A stretch of 64,000 nucleotides of DNA from contig NZ_BAABLI010000017.1 in the NCBI RefSeq assembly GCF_039544265.1, positions 62,001-126,000 of the forward strand. Direction: 5' to 3'. A model generated the notes under the pieces. The model had not been told where the DNA came from, did not search any database, and saw only the letters and a list, made by a program, of their open reading frames with translations. Origin of the DNA: Corallincola platygyrae. GTDB lineage: Bacteria; Pseudomonadota; Gammaproteobacteria; Enterobacterales; Neiellaceae. Shown in pieces: positions 54,003 to 62,050 of this stretch (positions are counted from its first letter, which is position 1; the number at the start of each line of letters is the position of its first letter). Position numbers and translations under genes: made by a program.

Positions 54003-56160
54003 GATTAGCGTAGGCCGCGACCAACCATTTGGTACCCACCATATCGAAGTTCACCTGCACCCGGCTCTGCTCACCACTGCCTTCGTAATTCAGAACCGTG
54101 CCTTCACCAAACTTCTTATGCAGTACCCGCTGCCCCAACTTCAAACCTGTTTCAGCAAAACGCTGCGGTTCCTGTGAGAAACGGCTGGGCTGATGGGTTG
54201 GCGCTCGGCTGACCTGGGCTTTCATGCGGATCTCACGCTGGTACTGATCAGGCACTTCACGCAGGAAGCGGGAAGGACGCTGGAAGTTTTCCCGGCCATA
54301 AATACGACGACTTTCCGCATGGCAGATATAGAGCTGCTGCATGGCGCGAGTCATGCCCACATAACAGAGGCGGCGTTCCTCTTCGAGACGGCCCGGCTCT
54401 TCTGACGACATCTGACTGGGGAACATGCCCTCTTCGACACCGACCATAAACACCAGTGGGAACTCTAACCCTTTGGCGCTGTGCAAGGTCATCATCTGCA
54501 CCGCATCATCAAACTCATCGGCCTGGCTTTCTCCTGCCTCAAGCGCGGCATGGGAGAGGAACGCATCCAACGGCAACATAGATTCAGCATCTTCTGGTGC
54601 CACAAAGGTACGGGTCGCTGATACCAACTCTTTTAAGTTCTCTACCCGGGTTTCTGCTTTCTCACCCTTTTCGGCCTGATACATGGCCATCAAACCGGAG
54701 CCGTGGATCACTCGTTCGGTTTGGGCATGGAGTTGCAAATCATCCACTGTGTCATCCAACTCCTGAATCAACAGCAGAAAGCCTTCCACCGCCTTGGCCG
54801 CGCGACCCGCCAAACCATTAAGGCTGAGCAGATGACGACAAGCCTGCCATAGGGTGCAACCCTCGTCGCGGGCATGGCTGCGGATCAAACCTACGGTACG
54901 ATCACCAATACCGCGGGCAGGAGTATTCACCACACGTTCGAATGCGGCATCATCATCACGGTTACTGATCAGGCGCAGGTAAGCCAGCGCATCCTTGATC
55001 TCCTGACGCTCGAAAAAGCGCTGACCACCATAAATGCGGTAGGGCAGCTGCGCCTGCAGCATCGCCTCTTCCAGTACGCGCGACTGGGCGTTACTGCGAT
55101 AAAGAATGGCGGCATCACTGAGGGCATTGCCATCATTGAGCCACTGCTTAAGTACGCCTGCCACAAAACGTGCTTCATCCAATTCGTTAAAGGCAGCATA
55201 CACAGAGATGGGCTCACCCTCTTTGCCATCGGTCCAAAGATCCTTACCGAGGCGGCCGCTGTTGTTGGCGATCAGGGCATTGGCTGCATTCAGAATGGTG
55301 CCCGTCGAGCGATAGTTTTGCTCTAGTCGTACGGTTTCTGCGCTGGGGAAGTCCTGCAAAAACTGTTGGATGTTTTCGACCCGAGCGCCGCGCCAGCCAT
55401 AAATCGACTGGTCATCGTCACCCACGATCATCAGGTTGCCATGAGCCCCTGCCAGTAACCGCAGCCAAGCATATTGAATGCCATTGGTATCCTGGAATTC
55501 GTCCACCAGGATATTGCCGAAACGGTTTTGGTAGTGGCGCAGCAGGTGTTCGTTGTCTCTCAGTAGCTCATGGGCACGAAGCAGCAGTTCGGCAAAATCG
55601 ACCAGGCCAGCCAGGTCACACGCCTGCTGATAGTTACGATAGATATCGAGCTGTACCTTGGCCTGCGGGTCGTTGAAATGATCGATATGCTGCGGACGCA
55701 AACCTTCATCTTTCTTGCCGTTGATGTACCAGCATGCCTGACGCGCAGGCCACTGTTTCTCATCCAGGTTCATCGCCCGGATCACCCGCTTCACCATACG
55801 CAGCTGATCTTCTGCATCCAGGATCTGAAAACCTTCCGGCAGTTTGGCGTCCAGGTAGTGAGCGCGCAGCAGGCGGTGGGCCAAGCCATGGAAGGTACCA
55901 ATCCACATGGTGCGAATATTGGAGCCCAGCAGCTTTTCAATACGGCCACGCATTTCGGTCGCGGCTTTATTGGTAAAAGTCACTGCCAGAATCGCGTGAG
56001 AAGAGATCTGCTCCACCTGCATCAGCCAGGCAATACGATGCACCAACACCCGTGTTTTACCCGAGCCAGCACCGGCGAGAACCAGTTGGCTACAGGGGGC
56101 GGCGCTGACGACTTGGCGCTGGTGGTCGTTCAGACCATCAAGCAGGTGTGATACATCCAT
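53989..56160 (-). CDS. uvrD: DNA helicase II (UvrD)
   Basis: This 723-residue SF1 helicase acts in nucleotide-excision and mismatch repair. The N-terminal GLNDHQRQVVSA is followed by Walker A AGAGSGKTRVLVHRIAWL, motif II DEFQDTNGIQYAWLRLL, motif III GDDDQSIYGWRGA, and motif VI YVGMTRAMQQLYI. The C-terminal tail has the RNA-polymerase/UvrB-binding type fold (LGQRVLHKKFGEGTVLNYEG). It is the last gene of the lptM-lysA-to-uvrD string, with an internal promoter. Confidence 0.97.
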   Translation of the reverse strand: MDVSHLLDGLNDHQRQVVSAAPCSQLVLAGAGSGKTRVLVHRIAWLMQVEQISSHAILAVTFTNKAATEMRGRIEKLLGSNIRTMWIGTFHGLAHRLLRAHYLDAKLPEGFQILDAEDQLRMVKRVIRAMNLDEKQWPARQACWYINGKKDEGLRPQHIDHFNDPQAKVQLDIYRNYQQACDLAGLVDFAELLLRAHELLRDNEHLLRHYQNRFGNILVDEFQDTNGIQYAWLRLLAGAHGNLMIVGDDDQSIYGWRGARVENIQQFLQDFPSAETVRLEQNYRSTGTILNAANALIANNSGRLGKDLWTDGKEGEPISVYAAFNELDEARFVAGVLKQWLNDGNALSDAAILYRSNAQSRVLEEAMLQAQLPYRIYGGQRFFERQEIKDALAYLRLISNRDDDAAFERVVNTPARGIGDRTVGLIRSHARDEGCTLWQACRHLLSLNGLAGRAAKAVEGFLLLIQELDDTVDDLQLHAQTERVIHGSGLMAMYQAEKGEKAETRVENLKELVSATRTFVAPEDAESMLPLDAFLSHAALEAGESQADEFDDAVQMMTLHSAKGLEFPLVFMVGVEEGMFPSQMSSEEPGRLEEERRLCYVGMTRAMQQLYICHAESRRIYGRENFQRPSRFLREVPDQYQREIRMKAQVSRAPTHQPSRFSQEPQRFAETGLKLGQRVLHKKFGEGTVLNYEGSGEQSRVQVNFDMVGTKWLVAAYANLQGL

Positions 56161-56195
56161 CGAAAACTCTCTGGGCAGGAAAATCTAGACGCGGG

Positions 56196-56204
56196 ATTAT
56201 AGCA
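56196..56204 (-). promoter_or_regulatory. Extended -10 promoter for uvrD
   Basis: TGCTATAAT on the minus strand is a perfect extended -10 (TGnTATAAT). It overlaps the yigB stop codon and lies about 36 bp before the uvrD ATG. No LexA-type box (CTGT-N8-ACAG) is visible around it. Confidence 0.55.
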
Positions 56205-56970
56205 ACCGATGCAGGGCAGCTACATCTTCAAATTCAATCGTTGGCAGAGTATGAATATCAGAGGCCAGTTTTAACGGCTGCTTGTGCACGTTAAGCCAGC
56301 CACTTTGCCAACCTGCCATATTGGCACCGTGGACATCGGTATGCAGGTTATCGCCGATATGCAGTAGCTGATGCGGTGCCAGTTTTAAGCGGCGTTCAGC
56401 TTCTCTGAACAGGCAGTGAACTGGTTTCATCGGCCAGCCGTCACCAGCAAACAGCGCCACATCAAAGTAGTCAGCCAAGCCAATCGCTTCGAGGCTGACA
56501 TTGCCGTTACTGATGGCAGCCAATGGATAGCGCTCAGCCAACCCCGCCAGCAGTTGGTGGGTTTCCTCCGCCACTTCCACCTGATTGCGCAATTCAAGAA
56601 AATGGGCAAACGCGTCACGACTAAGCTGACGTGCCTGGCGTTTGCTTAACCCCAGTGCCAATGCCATTTCCCGTATCGCCCAACGGCGCAGGCGACTAAC
56701 ATCATGTTTCAGGAATGGGTAGACATCGACCAGCGCATGACGACGCTTCCACCAGTCATCACGACTGTATTGCGCCCACTCAGGTACTTCCGATTGCAGG
56801 TAAGCCCAGGTGCCCTTTTCTGCCCCGGTGATCACTGGAACGTTGTCATACAGGGTATCGTCGAGGTCGAAGCTCAGCGCAGTGGGCGTATGAAAGCTGC
56901 GGTAGCAGGTCCAGCGGTGCTGTTGGGTTTGCATCGACAACGATTCCTCTGTGTTTGTATCTTTTCGCAC
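56197..56970 (-). CDS. yigB: HAD hydrolase YigB
   Basis: This HAD-family phosphatase has up to 257 residues; the E. coli counterpart dephosphorylates a riboflavin precursor and FMN. Motif I is SFDLDDTLYDN, motif II is AISNGN, motif III Lys lies near WPMKPVHCLF, and motif IV is HIGDNLHTDVHGA. A GTG at 56970 begins the frame. The ATG at 56934 (MQTQQHRW) gives a length closer to the family and may be the true start. It lies between xerC and uvrD as in E. coli. Confidence 0.92.
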   Translation of the reverse strand: MRKDTNTEESLSMQTQQHRWTCYRSFHTPTALSFDLDDTLYDNVPVITGAEKGTWAYLQSEVPEWAQYSRDDWWKRRHALVDVYPFLKHDVSRLRRWAIREMALALGLSKRQARQLSRDAFAHFLELRNQVEVAEETHQLLAGLAERYPLAAISNGNVSLEAIGLADYFDVALFAGDGWPMKPVHCLFREAERRLKLAPHQLLHIGDNLHTDVHGANMAGWQSGWLNVHKQPLKLASDIHTLPTIEFEDVAALHRLL

Positions 56971-56999
56971 GACTCTTTTTCGGCGCTACTTTCTTTATT

Positions 57000-57914
57000 C
57001 TACTTCTTACGCTTTTTTGCTCTGGGGTGGGCCTGGTCATACACCTCAGCCAAATGACTGAAATCCAAATGCGTATAGACCTGTGTAGTGCTCAGGTTGG
57101 CATGCCCTAACAGCTCTTGCACCGCCCTCAGGTCCCCCGACGACTCCAACATATGGGTCGCAAATGAGTGCCTGAGTTTATGGGGATGCACCTTGTCTCC
57201 CAACCCCTGACGCTGCGCCCAATGTTTCAGTCTCGCCTCAACACTTCGCGGTGAAAGACGCCGCCTCTGCTTGCTCAGAAACAACGCAGACTCATCGGTA
57301 TCAGCAAACTCGCCACGTACCCGGATCCAACGCTGAATCGCTTTTTTGGCTTCGCCACCAAAGGGCACGATACGGGTTTTATTACCCTTACCCGTCAGCC
57401 TGACCTCCTGACTGGACAGATCCACCGCATTCATATCCAGCGAGACGAGTTCCGCCAAACGCAAACCACTGGCATAAAACAACTCAAACATCGCTTTATC
57501 ACGCAGTGCCAGCGGATCATCGTCGGTGATCTCCAGCAGTTGGTCCAACTCATCCACATCCAGATTTTTCGGTAGCGGCTTGGGCCGTTTGGGTGCTTGG
57601 ATCCCTTCCGCAGGGTTGGCCTTCAATACACCTTCCCTTACCAGGAACTTACAGAAACTACGGAGCGCGGAGAGTTTTAGATTAAGCGTTGAAGGAGACA
57701 GGCCGTTAAAACTGAGGTCCGATACATAATGACGGATCATCGGCTGTGACATTGCCGTCCATTCTGGCATCAGCTCTGCCATCTGGATAGCAAACTCGTT
57801 TAACGTTCTCTGGTAGTTGGAGCAGGTGTGGGAGGAAGCGACCCGCTCATAACGCAGGTAATCGAGAAAGCGCTGGATCCAATGCTCCAACGCTTGTGGG
57901 ATCTCAGGCTTCAT
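57000..57914 (-). CDS. xerC: Tyrosine recombinase XerC
   Basis: This 304-residue recombinase acts at dif with XerD to resolve chromosome dimers. An N-terminal SAM-like core-binding domain is followed by the catalytic domain with ASGLRLAELVSL (first Arg), the Lys region GKGNKTRIVPFG, HKLRHSFATHML (His, Arg), LGHANLSTTQVY (His, nucleophile Tyr) and THLD. Its start overlaps the DUF484 gene by 11 bp, so they are translationally coupled. Confidence 0.97.
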   Translation of the reverse strand: MKPEIPQALEHWIQRFLDYLRYERVASSHTCSNYQRTLNEFAIQMAELMPEWTAMSQPMIRHYVSDLSFNGLSPSTLNLKLSALRSFCKFLVREGVLKANPAEGIQAPKRPKPLPKNLDVDELDQLLEITDDDPLALRDKAMFELFYASGLRLAELVSLDMNAVDLSSQEVRLTGKGNKTRIVPFGGEAKKAIQRWIRVRGEFADTDESALFLSKQRRRLSPRSVEARLKHWAQRQGLGDKVHPHKLRHSFATHMLESSGDLRAVQELLGHANLSTTQVYTHLDFSHLAEVYDQAHPRAKKRKK

Positions 57915-58599
57915 GGTTCGCTATCAGGCGAGGCAGTAACGTTGATAACAACGCACGCAATTGATCCACCAACAGCGAATCCATATCCGGTTCGAAGTGG
58001 TGAGCATCATGGCTACCGATAGCCAGAATGCCATGGGCTTCACCCGGCTCACCAATCAGCAGCAGTGCCGCTGATTCCACCTGTTTGTCGCCAAACAGAA
58101 TCCATTGTTCCTGTTGACCCAGGCGACCAAAATAACAGCTACCTCCGCCGAGTCGACGGGTAAGTACCTGCTCCGCATCATCACGGATCAGGGTCAGTTG
58201 ACGCTCACCACCGCCGTAATCAAACAGGCGTAACGCAACTACGGGCAGACCAAGCTGTTCAGACAGATGTTGCTGCAGTAAACGCTGCACTTCAGCGATC
58301 TGCTCACAGCCCAACAGATCTGTGTATAGCTGGCTGTAAACGCGGAAAATACGCTCGTTACGCGCCGCCACCGACATCAGCTCGGTGATCTCCTCTTTGA
58401 GATCTGCGTTTTGCTGGCGCAGTACAGTCAGCTGCCGTTCCGTTAACGACACCGTGCCGAGATCGGCATGGGGTAATCGTAACGTGCCCAGCAGGTTAGG
58501 GTGACGTGAAAAGAAATCTGGGTTGTCGGCCAAAAAATCGACCACGGCCAGCTCATCCAGTTGGGCGATCACCGCCTCTTGTTTGGATTGCTCACTCAT
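57904..58599 (-). CDS. DUF484 (GAF-like) protein
   Basis: This 231-residue protein always lies next to xerC in gammaproteobacteria. The N-terminal VVDFLADNPDFFSRHPNLLGTLRLPHADLGTVSLTERQL is the DUF484 signature, followed by a short coiled coil and a GAF-like domain. The function is unknown; the link to XerC is by gene order. Four bases overlap dapF upstream. Confidence 0.93.
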   Translation of the reverse strand: MSEQSKQEAVIAQLDELAVVDFLADNPDFFSRHPNLLGTLRLPHADLGTVSLTERQLTVLRQQNADLKEEITELMSVAARNERIFRVYSQLYTDLLGCEQIAEVQRLLQQHLSEQLGLPVVALRLFDYGGGERQLTLIRDDAEQVLTRRLGGGSCYFGRLGQQEQWILFGDKQVESAALLLIGEPGEAHGILAIGSHDAHHFEPDMDSLLVDQLRALLSTLLPRLIANHEA

Positions 58600-59426
58600 A
58601 AGTTAATCTGTCCATCAAATACAAACTCAGCAGGGCCGGTCATGCGCAATGGCTTGTTCTGTCCCTGCCAGCGAATGGTGAGGCTGCCTCCCGGCAGGTC
58701 CACTCGCACTTTTTCTGATAATTTACCTTGTAGCTGGCCCACGGCCACGGCACCACAGGCACCTGTGCCACAAGCCAACGTCTCACCGACACCACGCTCA
58801 AATACACGTAGCTTAATGTGGTCGCGATTAATGATCTGCATAAAACCAATGTTGGCACCTTCTGGGAATCGCTCGTGACGTTCCAATGCCGGGCCCAAGG
58901 TTTCTACCTCTGCAGTGTCGATATCCTCTACCTCCACCACACAGTGTGGATTGCCCATGGAGACAGCACCAAACATCACGGTTTGCTCATCAATCCTCTC
59001 CAGATAGGTTTTCTCCATTTTGTTTGCGCGAAGAGGGACTTTATTGGGCTCAAACTGCGGCACGCCCATGTTGACGGTCACACCGCCGTCACGCTCAACC
59101 TGAAGTACGATCTTGCCAGACTTAGTGGTAACACCAATGCGGTGTTTGTTGGTCAGGCCCTTGGCGCGAACAAAGCGGGCAAAACAGCGCGCGCCGTTGC
59201 CACACTGCTCAACTTCGCTGCCATCGGCATTGAAGATGCGGTAGTGAAAATCGAGGTCCGGATCATAGGGCGGTTCGACAACCAGTAACTGGTCAAAGCC
59301 GATGCCAAAATTCCGATTGGAGAGCTTGCGGATCTGCTCTTTGGACAAAAACACGTTCTGGGTGACGCTATCGACCACCATAAAGTCATTACCCAGGCCA
59401 TGCATTTTGGAAAAATTTACCAACAT
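58596..59426 (-). CDS. dapF: Diaminopimelate epimerase
   Basis: This 276-residue enzyme interconverts LL- and meso-DAP for lysine and peptidoglycan. Its two catalytic Cys lie in EQCGNGARCF and LACGTGACGAVAVG. The N-terminal MHGLGNDFMVVD is typical. It lies between lysA, which uses its product, and DUF484. Confidence 0.97.
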   Translation of the reverse strand: MLVNFSKMHGLGNDFMVVDSVTQNVFLSKEQIRKLSNRNFGIGFDQLLVVEPPYDPDLDFHYRIFNADGSEVEQCGNGARCFARFVRAKGLTNKHRIGVTTKSGKIVLQVERDGGVTVNMGVPQFEPNKVPLRANKMEKTYLERIDEQTVMFGAVSMGNPHCVVEVEDIDTAEVETLGPALERHERFPEGANIGFMQIINRDHIKLRVFERGVGETLACGTGACGAVAVGQLQGKLSEKVRVDLPGGSLTIRWQGQNKPLRMTGPAEFVFDGQINL

Positions 59427-59455
59427 CCAATTCTATCCGCTGTTAATTATTATTT

Positions 59456-59481
59456 GGGGCGTGCTGCCATCAGGACGCCCC
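59456..59481 (-). terminator. Hairpin in the lysA-dapF gap
   Basis: GGGGCGT / ACGCCCC with a 12-base loop lies in the 99-bp gap. There is no T run, so it may attenuate or mark a processing point rather than stop transcription. Confidence 0.45.
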
Positions 59482-59525
59482 ATATTAGCAAGTTATAGCG
59501 CTACATGCTTAAGCGCTTTTCTCAG

Positions 59526-60776
59526 TTAAGGTAAGACCGCTTCGCCCTGCCACAGCGACTCGCGCGTTTCACGGGCACGGATCAGGTGGGCATCGGAGCC
59601 ATCAACCATCAACTCTGCGGCACGTGGACGCGAGTTATAGTTAGAGCTCATGGTGAAACCATAGGCACCGGCTGAACGCACCACCAGCAGGTCACCCTGG
59701 TCAATGGCCAGCGAGCGATCTTTACCGAGGAAGTCTCCCGTCTCACAGATAGGACCGACGATATCGTAAATCGCTTCCGGCACATCCGTACGCGGTTTCA
59801 CCGGCACAATCGCCTGCCATGCGCTATACAGCGACGGACGGATCAGGTCATTCATGGCCGCGTCGACAATCGCGAAGTTCTTCTCTTCGCCTGGCTTCAG
59901 GTATTCCACTTCGGTCACCAGGATCCCGGCGTTGGCCATAATGGCGCGACCTGGCTCAAATACCAGCAACAGTTCCGGTCGGTCAGCCAAACGCTCACGC
60001 AGTGCGCTGGCGTAAGCTTCCGGGTGCGGCGGGGTCTCATCGTCATAGGTCACACCCAGACCACCGCCCACATCCAGATGACGGATCTTGATACCCTGCT
60101 CAGCCAGGTTATCGATCAGTGCCAACAGGCGGTCCAGCGCATCAATAAAGGGAGCGATATCGGTCAGCTGAGATCCAATGTGGCAATCCACACCCACCAC
60201 ATTCAGGTTTGGCAGTGACGCGGCTTTGGCGTAGGTCGCCGGTGCTTCCGCAATGGCGATTCCGAACTTGTTCTCTTTCAGACCCGTGGAGATATAGGGG
60301 TGGGTCTTTGCATCCACATCTGGATTCACACGGATAGACACAGGTGCGATCTTGCCCATCTCACCCGCCACCTGATTCAGACGGTCTAATTCCTGGCTGC
60401 TTTCAACGTTGAAGCAATGAATACCCAGCTCCAGTGCGTAGGCCATCTCATCAGCGGTTTTTGCTACACCGGAGAAAACCACTTTGGATGGATCGCCACC
60501 CGCTTCAACGACACGCGCCAACTCACCAGCTGACACAATGTCGAAACCTGCACCCAAACGCGCCAGTACATTCAGTACCGCGATATTGGAATTCGCCTTA
60601 ACCGCATAACAAACCAGGTGTGGGTGGTCGCCTGCCGCTGCTTCAAACGCCTGGAAATGACGTTCGATGGTGGCACGGGAATAGATATACAGGGGTGTAC
60701 CATATTGCGCGGCCAACTCAGCCACGGCGGTCTGCTCAGCAAAGAGCTGGCCGTCTTGGTAATTAAAGTGGTCCAA
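59526..60776 (-). CDS. lysA: Diaminopimelate decarboxylase
   Basis: This PLP enzyme makes lysine from meso-DAP. The start is set at a TTG (60776) with AAGGAG six bases upstream; the product then begins MDHFNYQDGQLFAEQ, the normal LysA N-terminus. The frame is open 39 further codons, but these overlap lptM. It has 416 residues: PLP Lys in CYAVKANSN, GGGLGVTY, EPGRAIMANAG and GPICETGDFLG with the conserved Cys. Confidence 0.95.
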   Translation of the reverse strand: MDHFNYQDGQLFAEQTAVAELAAQYGTPLYIYSRATIERHFQAFEAAAGDHPHLVCYAVKANSNIAVLNVLARLGAGFDIVSAGELARVVEAGGDPSKVVFSGVAKTADEMAYALELGIHCFNVESSQELDRLNQVAGEMGKIAPVSIRVNPDVDAKTHPYISTGLKENKFGIAIAEAPATYAKAASLPNLNVVGVDCHIGSQLTDIAPFIDALDRLLALIDNLAEQGIKIRHLDVGGGLGVTYDDETPPHPEAYASALRERLADRPELLLVFEPGRAIMANAGILVTEVEYLKPGEEKNFAIVDAAMNDLIRPSLYSAWQAIVPVKPRTDVPEAIYDIVGPICETGDFLGKDRSLAIDQGDLLVVRSAGAYGFTMSSNYNSRPRAAELMVDGSDAHLIRARETRESLWQGEAVLP

Positions 60777-60786
60777 ATGAAACTCC

Positions 60787-60951
60787 TTATGAATCGGCGG
60801 CTGGGGCTGGCTGGGGCGCTGGTTCAGAAACCTGTTCCGGTTTTTCCGCTTTTGAGGCATCTTCCGGGAGGTAGAGTGCTCCCTTGTTTCCACAGCCTGC
60901 GGCCAGCATCAGGGTTAGCGCCAGCGTTGCGCCTATTCTCTTATCCATCAT
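60787..60951 (-). CDS. lptM: LptM (YifL) small lipoprotein
   Basis: This lipoprotein of about 54 residues starts at the double ATG (60951/60948). The lipobox LAAGC is followed by GNKGALYLPED, the conserved LptM motif, then a Pro/Glu/Ala tail. LptM assists LptD maturation at the outer membrane. It lies ten bases before the lysA TTG and diverges from cyaY. Confidence 0.9.
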   Translation of the reverse strand: MMDKRIGATLALTLMLAAGCGNKGALYLPEDASKAEKPEQVSEPAPQPAPAADS

Positions 60952-60983
60952 GGCAAGTCGGTGATCTGAATCAATTTGGCCTC

Positions 60984-60989
60984 TATAAT
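60984..60989 (+). promoter_or_regulatory. Putative -10 box for cyaY
   Basis: A perfect TATAAT lies 35 bp before the cyaY ATG in the 73-bp cyaY-lptM spacer. The -35 is weak. Confidence 0.5.
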
Positions 60990-61024
60990 CGCACCCATAC
61001 AAGCAAAAGCAAAGCGGACCTAAC

Positions 61025-61336
61025 ATGAACGACAGTCAGTATCACCAATTAGCCGATCAACAGATGACCGCCATCGAGGAAGCTATCGATGAAAGCGGTG
61101 CGGATATCGATTACGAATCACAGGGTGGGATCCTGACACTAGAGTTTGAAGACAGCAGTAAAATCATCATCAACAAACAAGCGCCTATTCATCAATTGTG
61201 GCTGGCGACCAAGTTTGGTGGCTACCATTACAACTATGTTGAAGGCCAATGGATTGATGATCGCAGCGGTGATGAGTTCACTAGCTTTCTCAGTGACGCC
61301 ATCAAGCAGCAAAGTGGTGAAGAGGTGACGTTTTGA
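61025..61336 (+). CDS. cyaY: Frataxin-like iron-sulfur protein CyaY
   Basis: This 103-residue frataxin has an acidic first helix (YHQLADQQMTAIEEAIDESGADIDYESQGGILTLEFED) and the strand block QLWLATKFGGYHYNYVEGQWIDDRSGDEF. It regulates IscS-driven cluster assembly and binds iron. The stop overlaps the next gene's TTG start (TTGA). Confidence 0.96.
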   Translation: MNDSQYHQLADQQMTAIEEAIDESGADIDYESQGGILTLEFEDSSKIIINKQAPIHQLWLATKFGGYHYNYVEGQWIDDRSGDEFTSFLSDAIKQQSGEEVTF

Positions 61337-62025
61337 GCACTATAAACGCCACTGACAGCCTGGATTACATTGAGCTAAATCCTGAACAAGAGGCCGACGC
61401 CTGTGTGATCTGGCTGCATGGTCTAGGTGACTCTGGCGAAGGGTTTGCCGGCGTACCGCCTTATCTTGGCCTGCCTGAAGAGCACAGAATACGCTTTATC
61501 TTCCCCCATGCCCCTGAACGTCCGGTCACCATAAATGCCGGTTATATCATGCGTGCCTGGTACGACATTAAAAGTCTGGATCTCGAGGGGCGCGCGCCGC
61601 TGGATGAGGTACTTGTTTCCTGTGAGCAGGTGACACACCTCATTGAGCAACAACTGGCAAAGGGTATTCCGTCGGAGAGGCTGTTACTGGCAGGGTTTTC
61701 ACAAGGCGGTGTTATCACCCTGCACTTGGCGCCCAGATTCAAAAAACCATTGGCGGGTGTGGTCGCGCTTTCTACTTACCTCTGCCAACCGGAACTGATG
61801 GCAACCGAACAAGCACCTGAAAACAGCACCCTTGAAGTCTTTTTTGGTCATGGCAGCCAGGATGATGTAGTGCCTTATATCGCCGGACAGCATGCGGTAG
61901 AAACGCTGACCCAAAATGGCCATAAGGTCGATTTTCAGACCTATCCGGTCGCACATACAGTGTCGATGGAAGAGTTGGAAGCAGTCGGGAAGTTTATTGC
62001 TGAACGGTTACCTGTTCTCAGTTAA
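61333..62025 (+). CDS. Alpha/beta hydrolase, carboxylesterase/phospholipase type
   Basis: This 230-residue cytoplasmic hydrolase of the phospholipase/carboxylesterase family (PF02230) has VIWLHGLGDSGEGF (oxyanion), GFSQGGVITLHL with the nucleophile Ser, FGHGSQDDVVPY (Asp) and PVAHTVSMEE (His). The TTG start overlaps the cyaY stop by four bases, so the two are coupled. The natural substrate is unknown. Confidence 0.9.
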   Translation: MSTINATDSLDYIELNPEQEADACVIWLHGLGDSGEGFAGVPPYLGLPEEHRIRFIFPHAPERPVTINAGYIMRAWYDIKSLDLEGRAPLDEVLVSCEQVTHLIEQQLAKGIPSERLLLAGFSQGGVITLHLAPRFKKPLAGVVALSTYLCQPELMATEQAPENSTLEVFFGHGSQDDVVPYIAGQHAVETLTQNGHKVDFQTYPVAHTVSMEELEAVGKFIAERLPVLS

Positions 62026-62050
62026 CAAACGCTTTCTCAGATAGCCAAAG

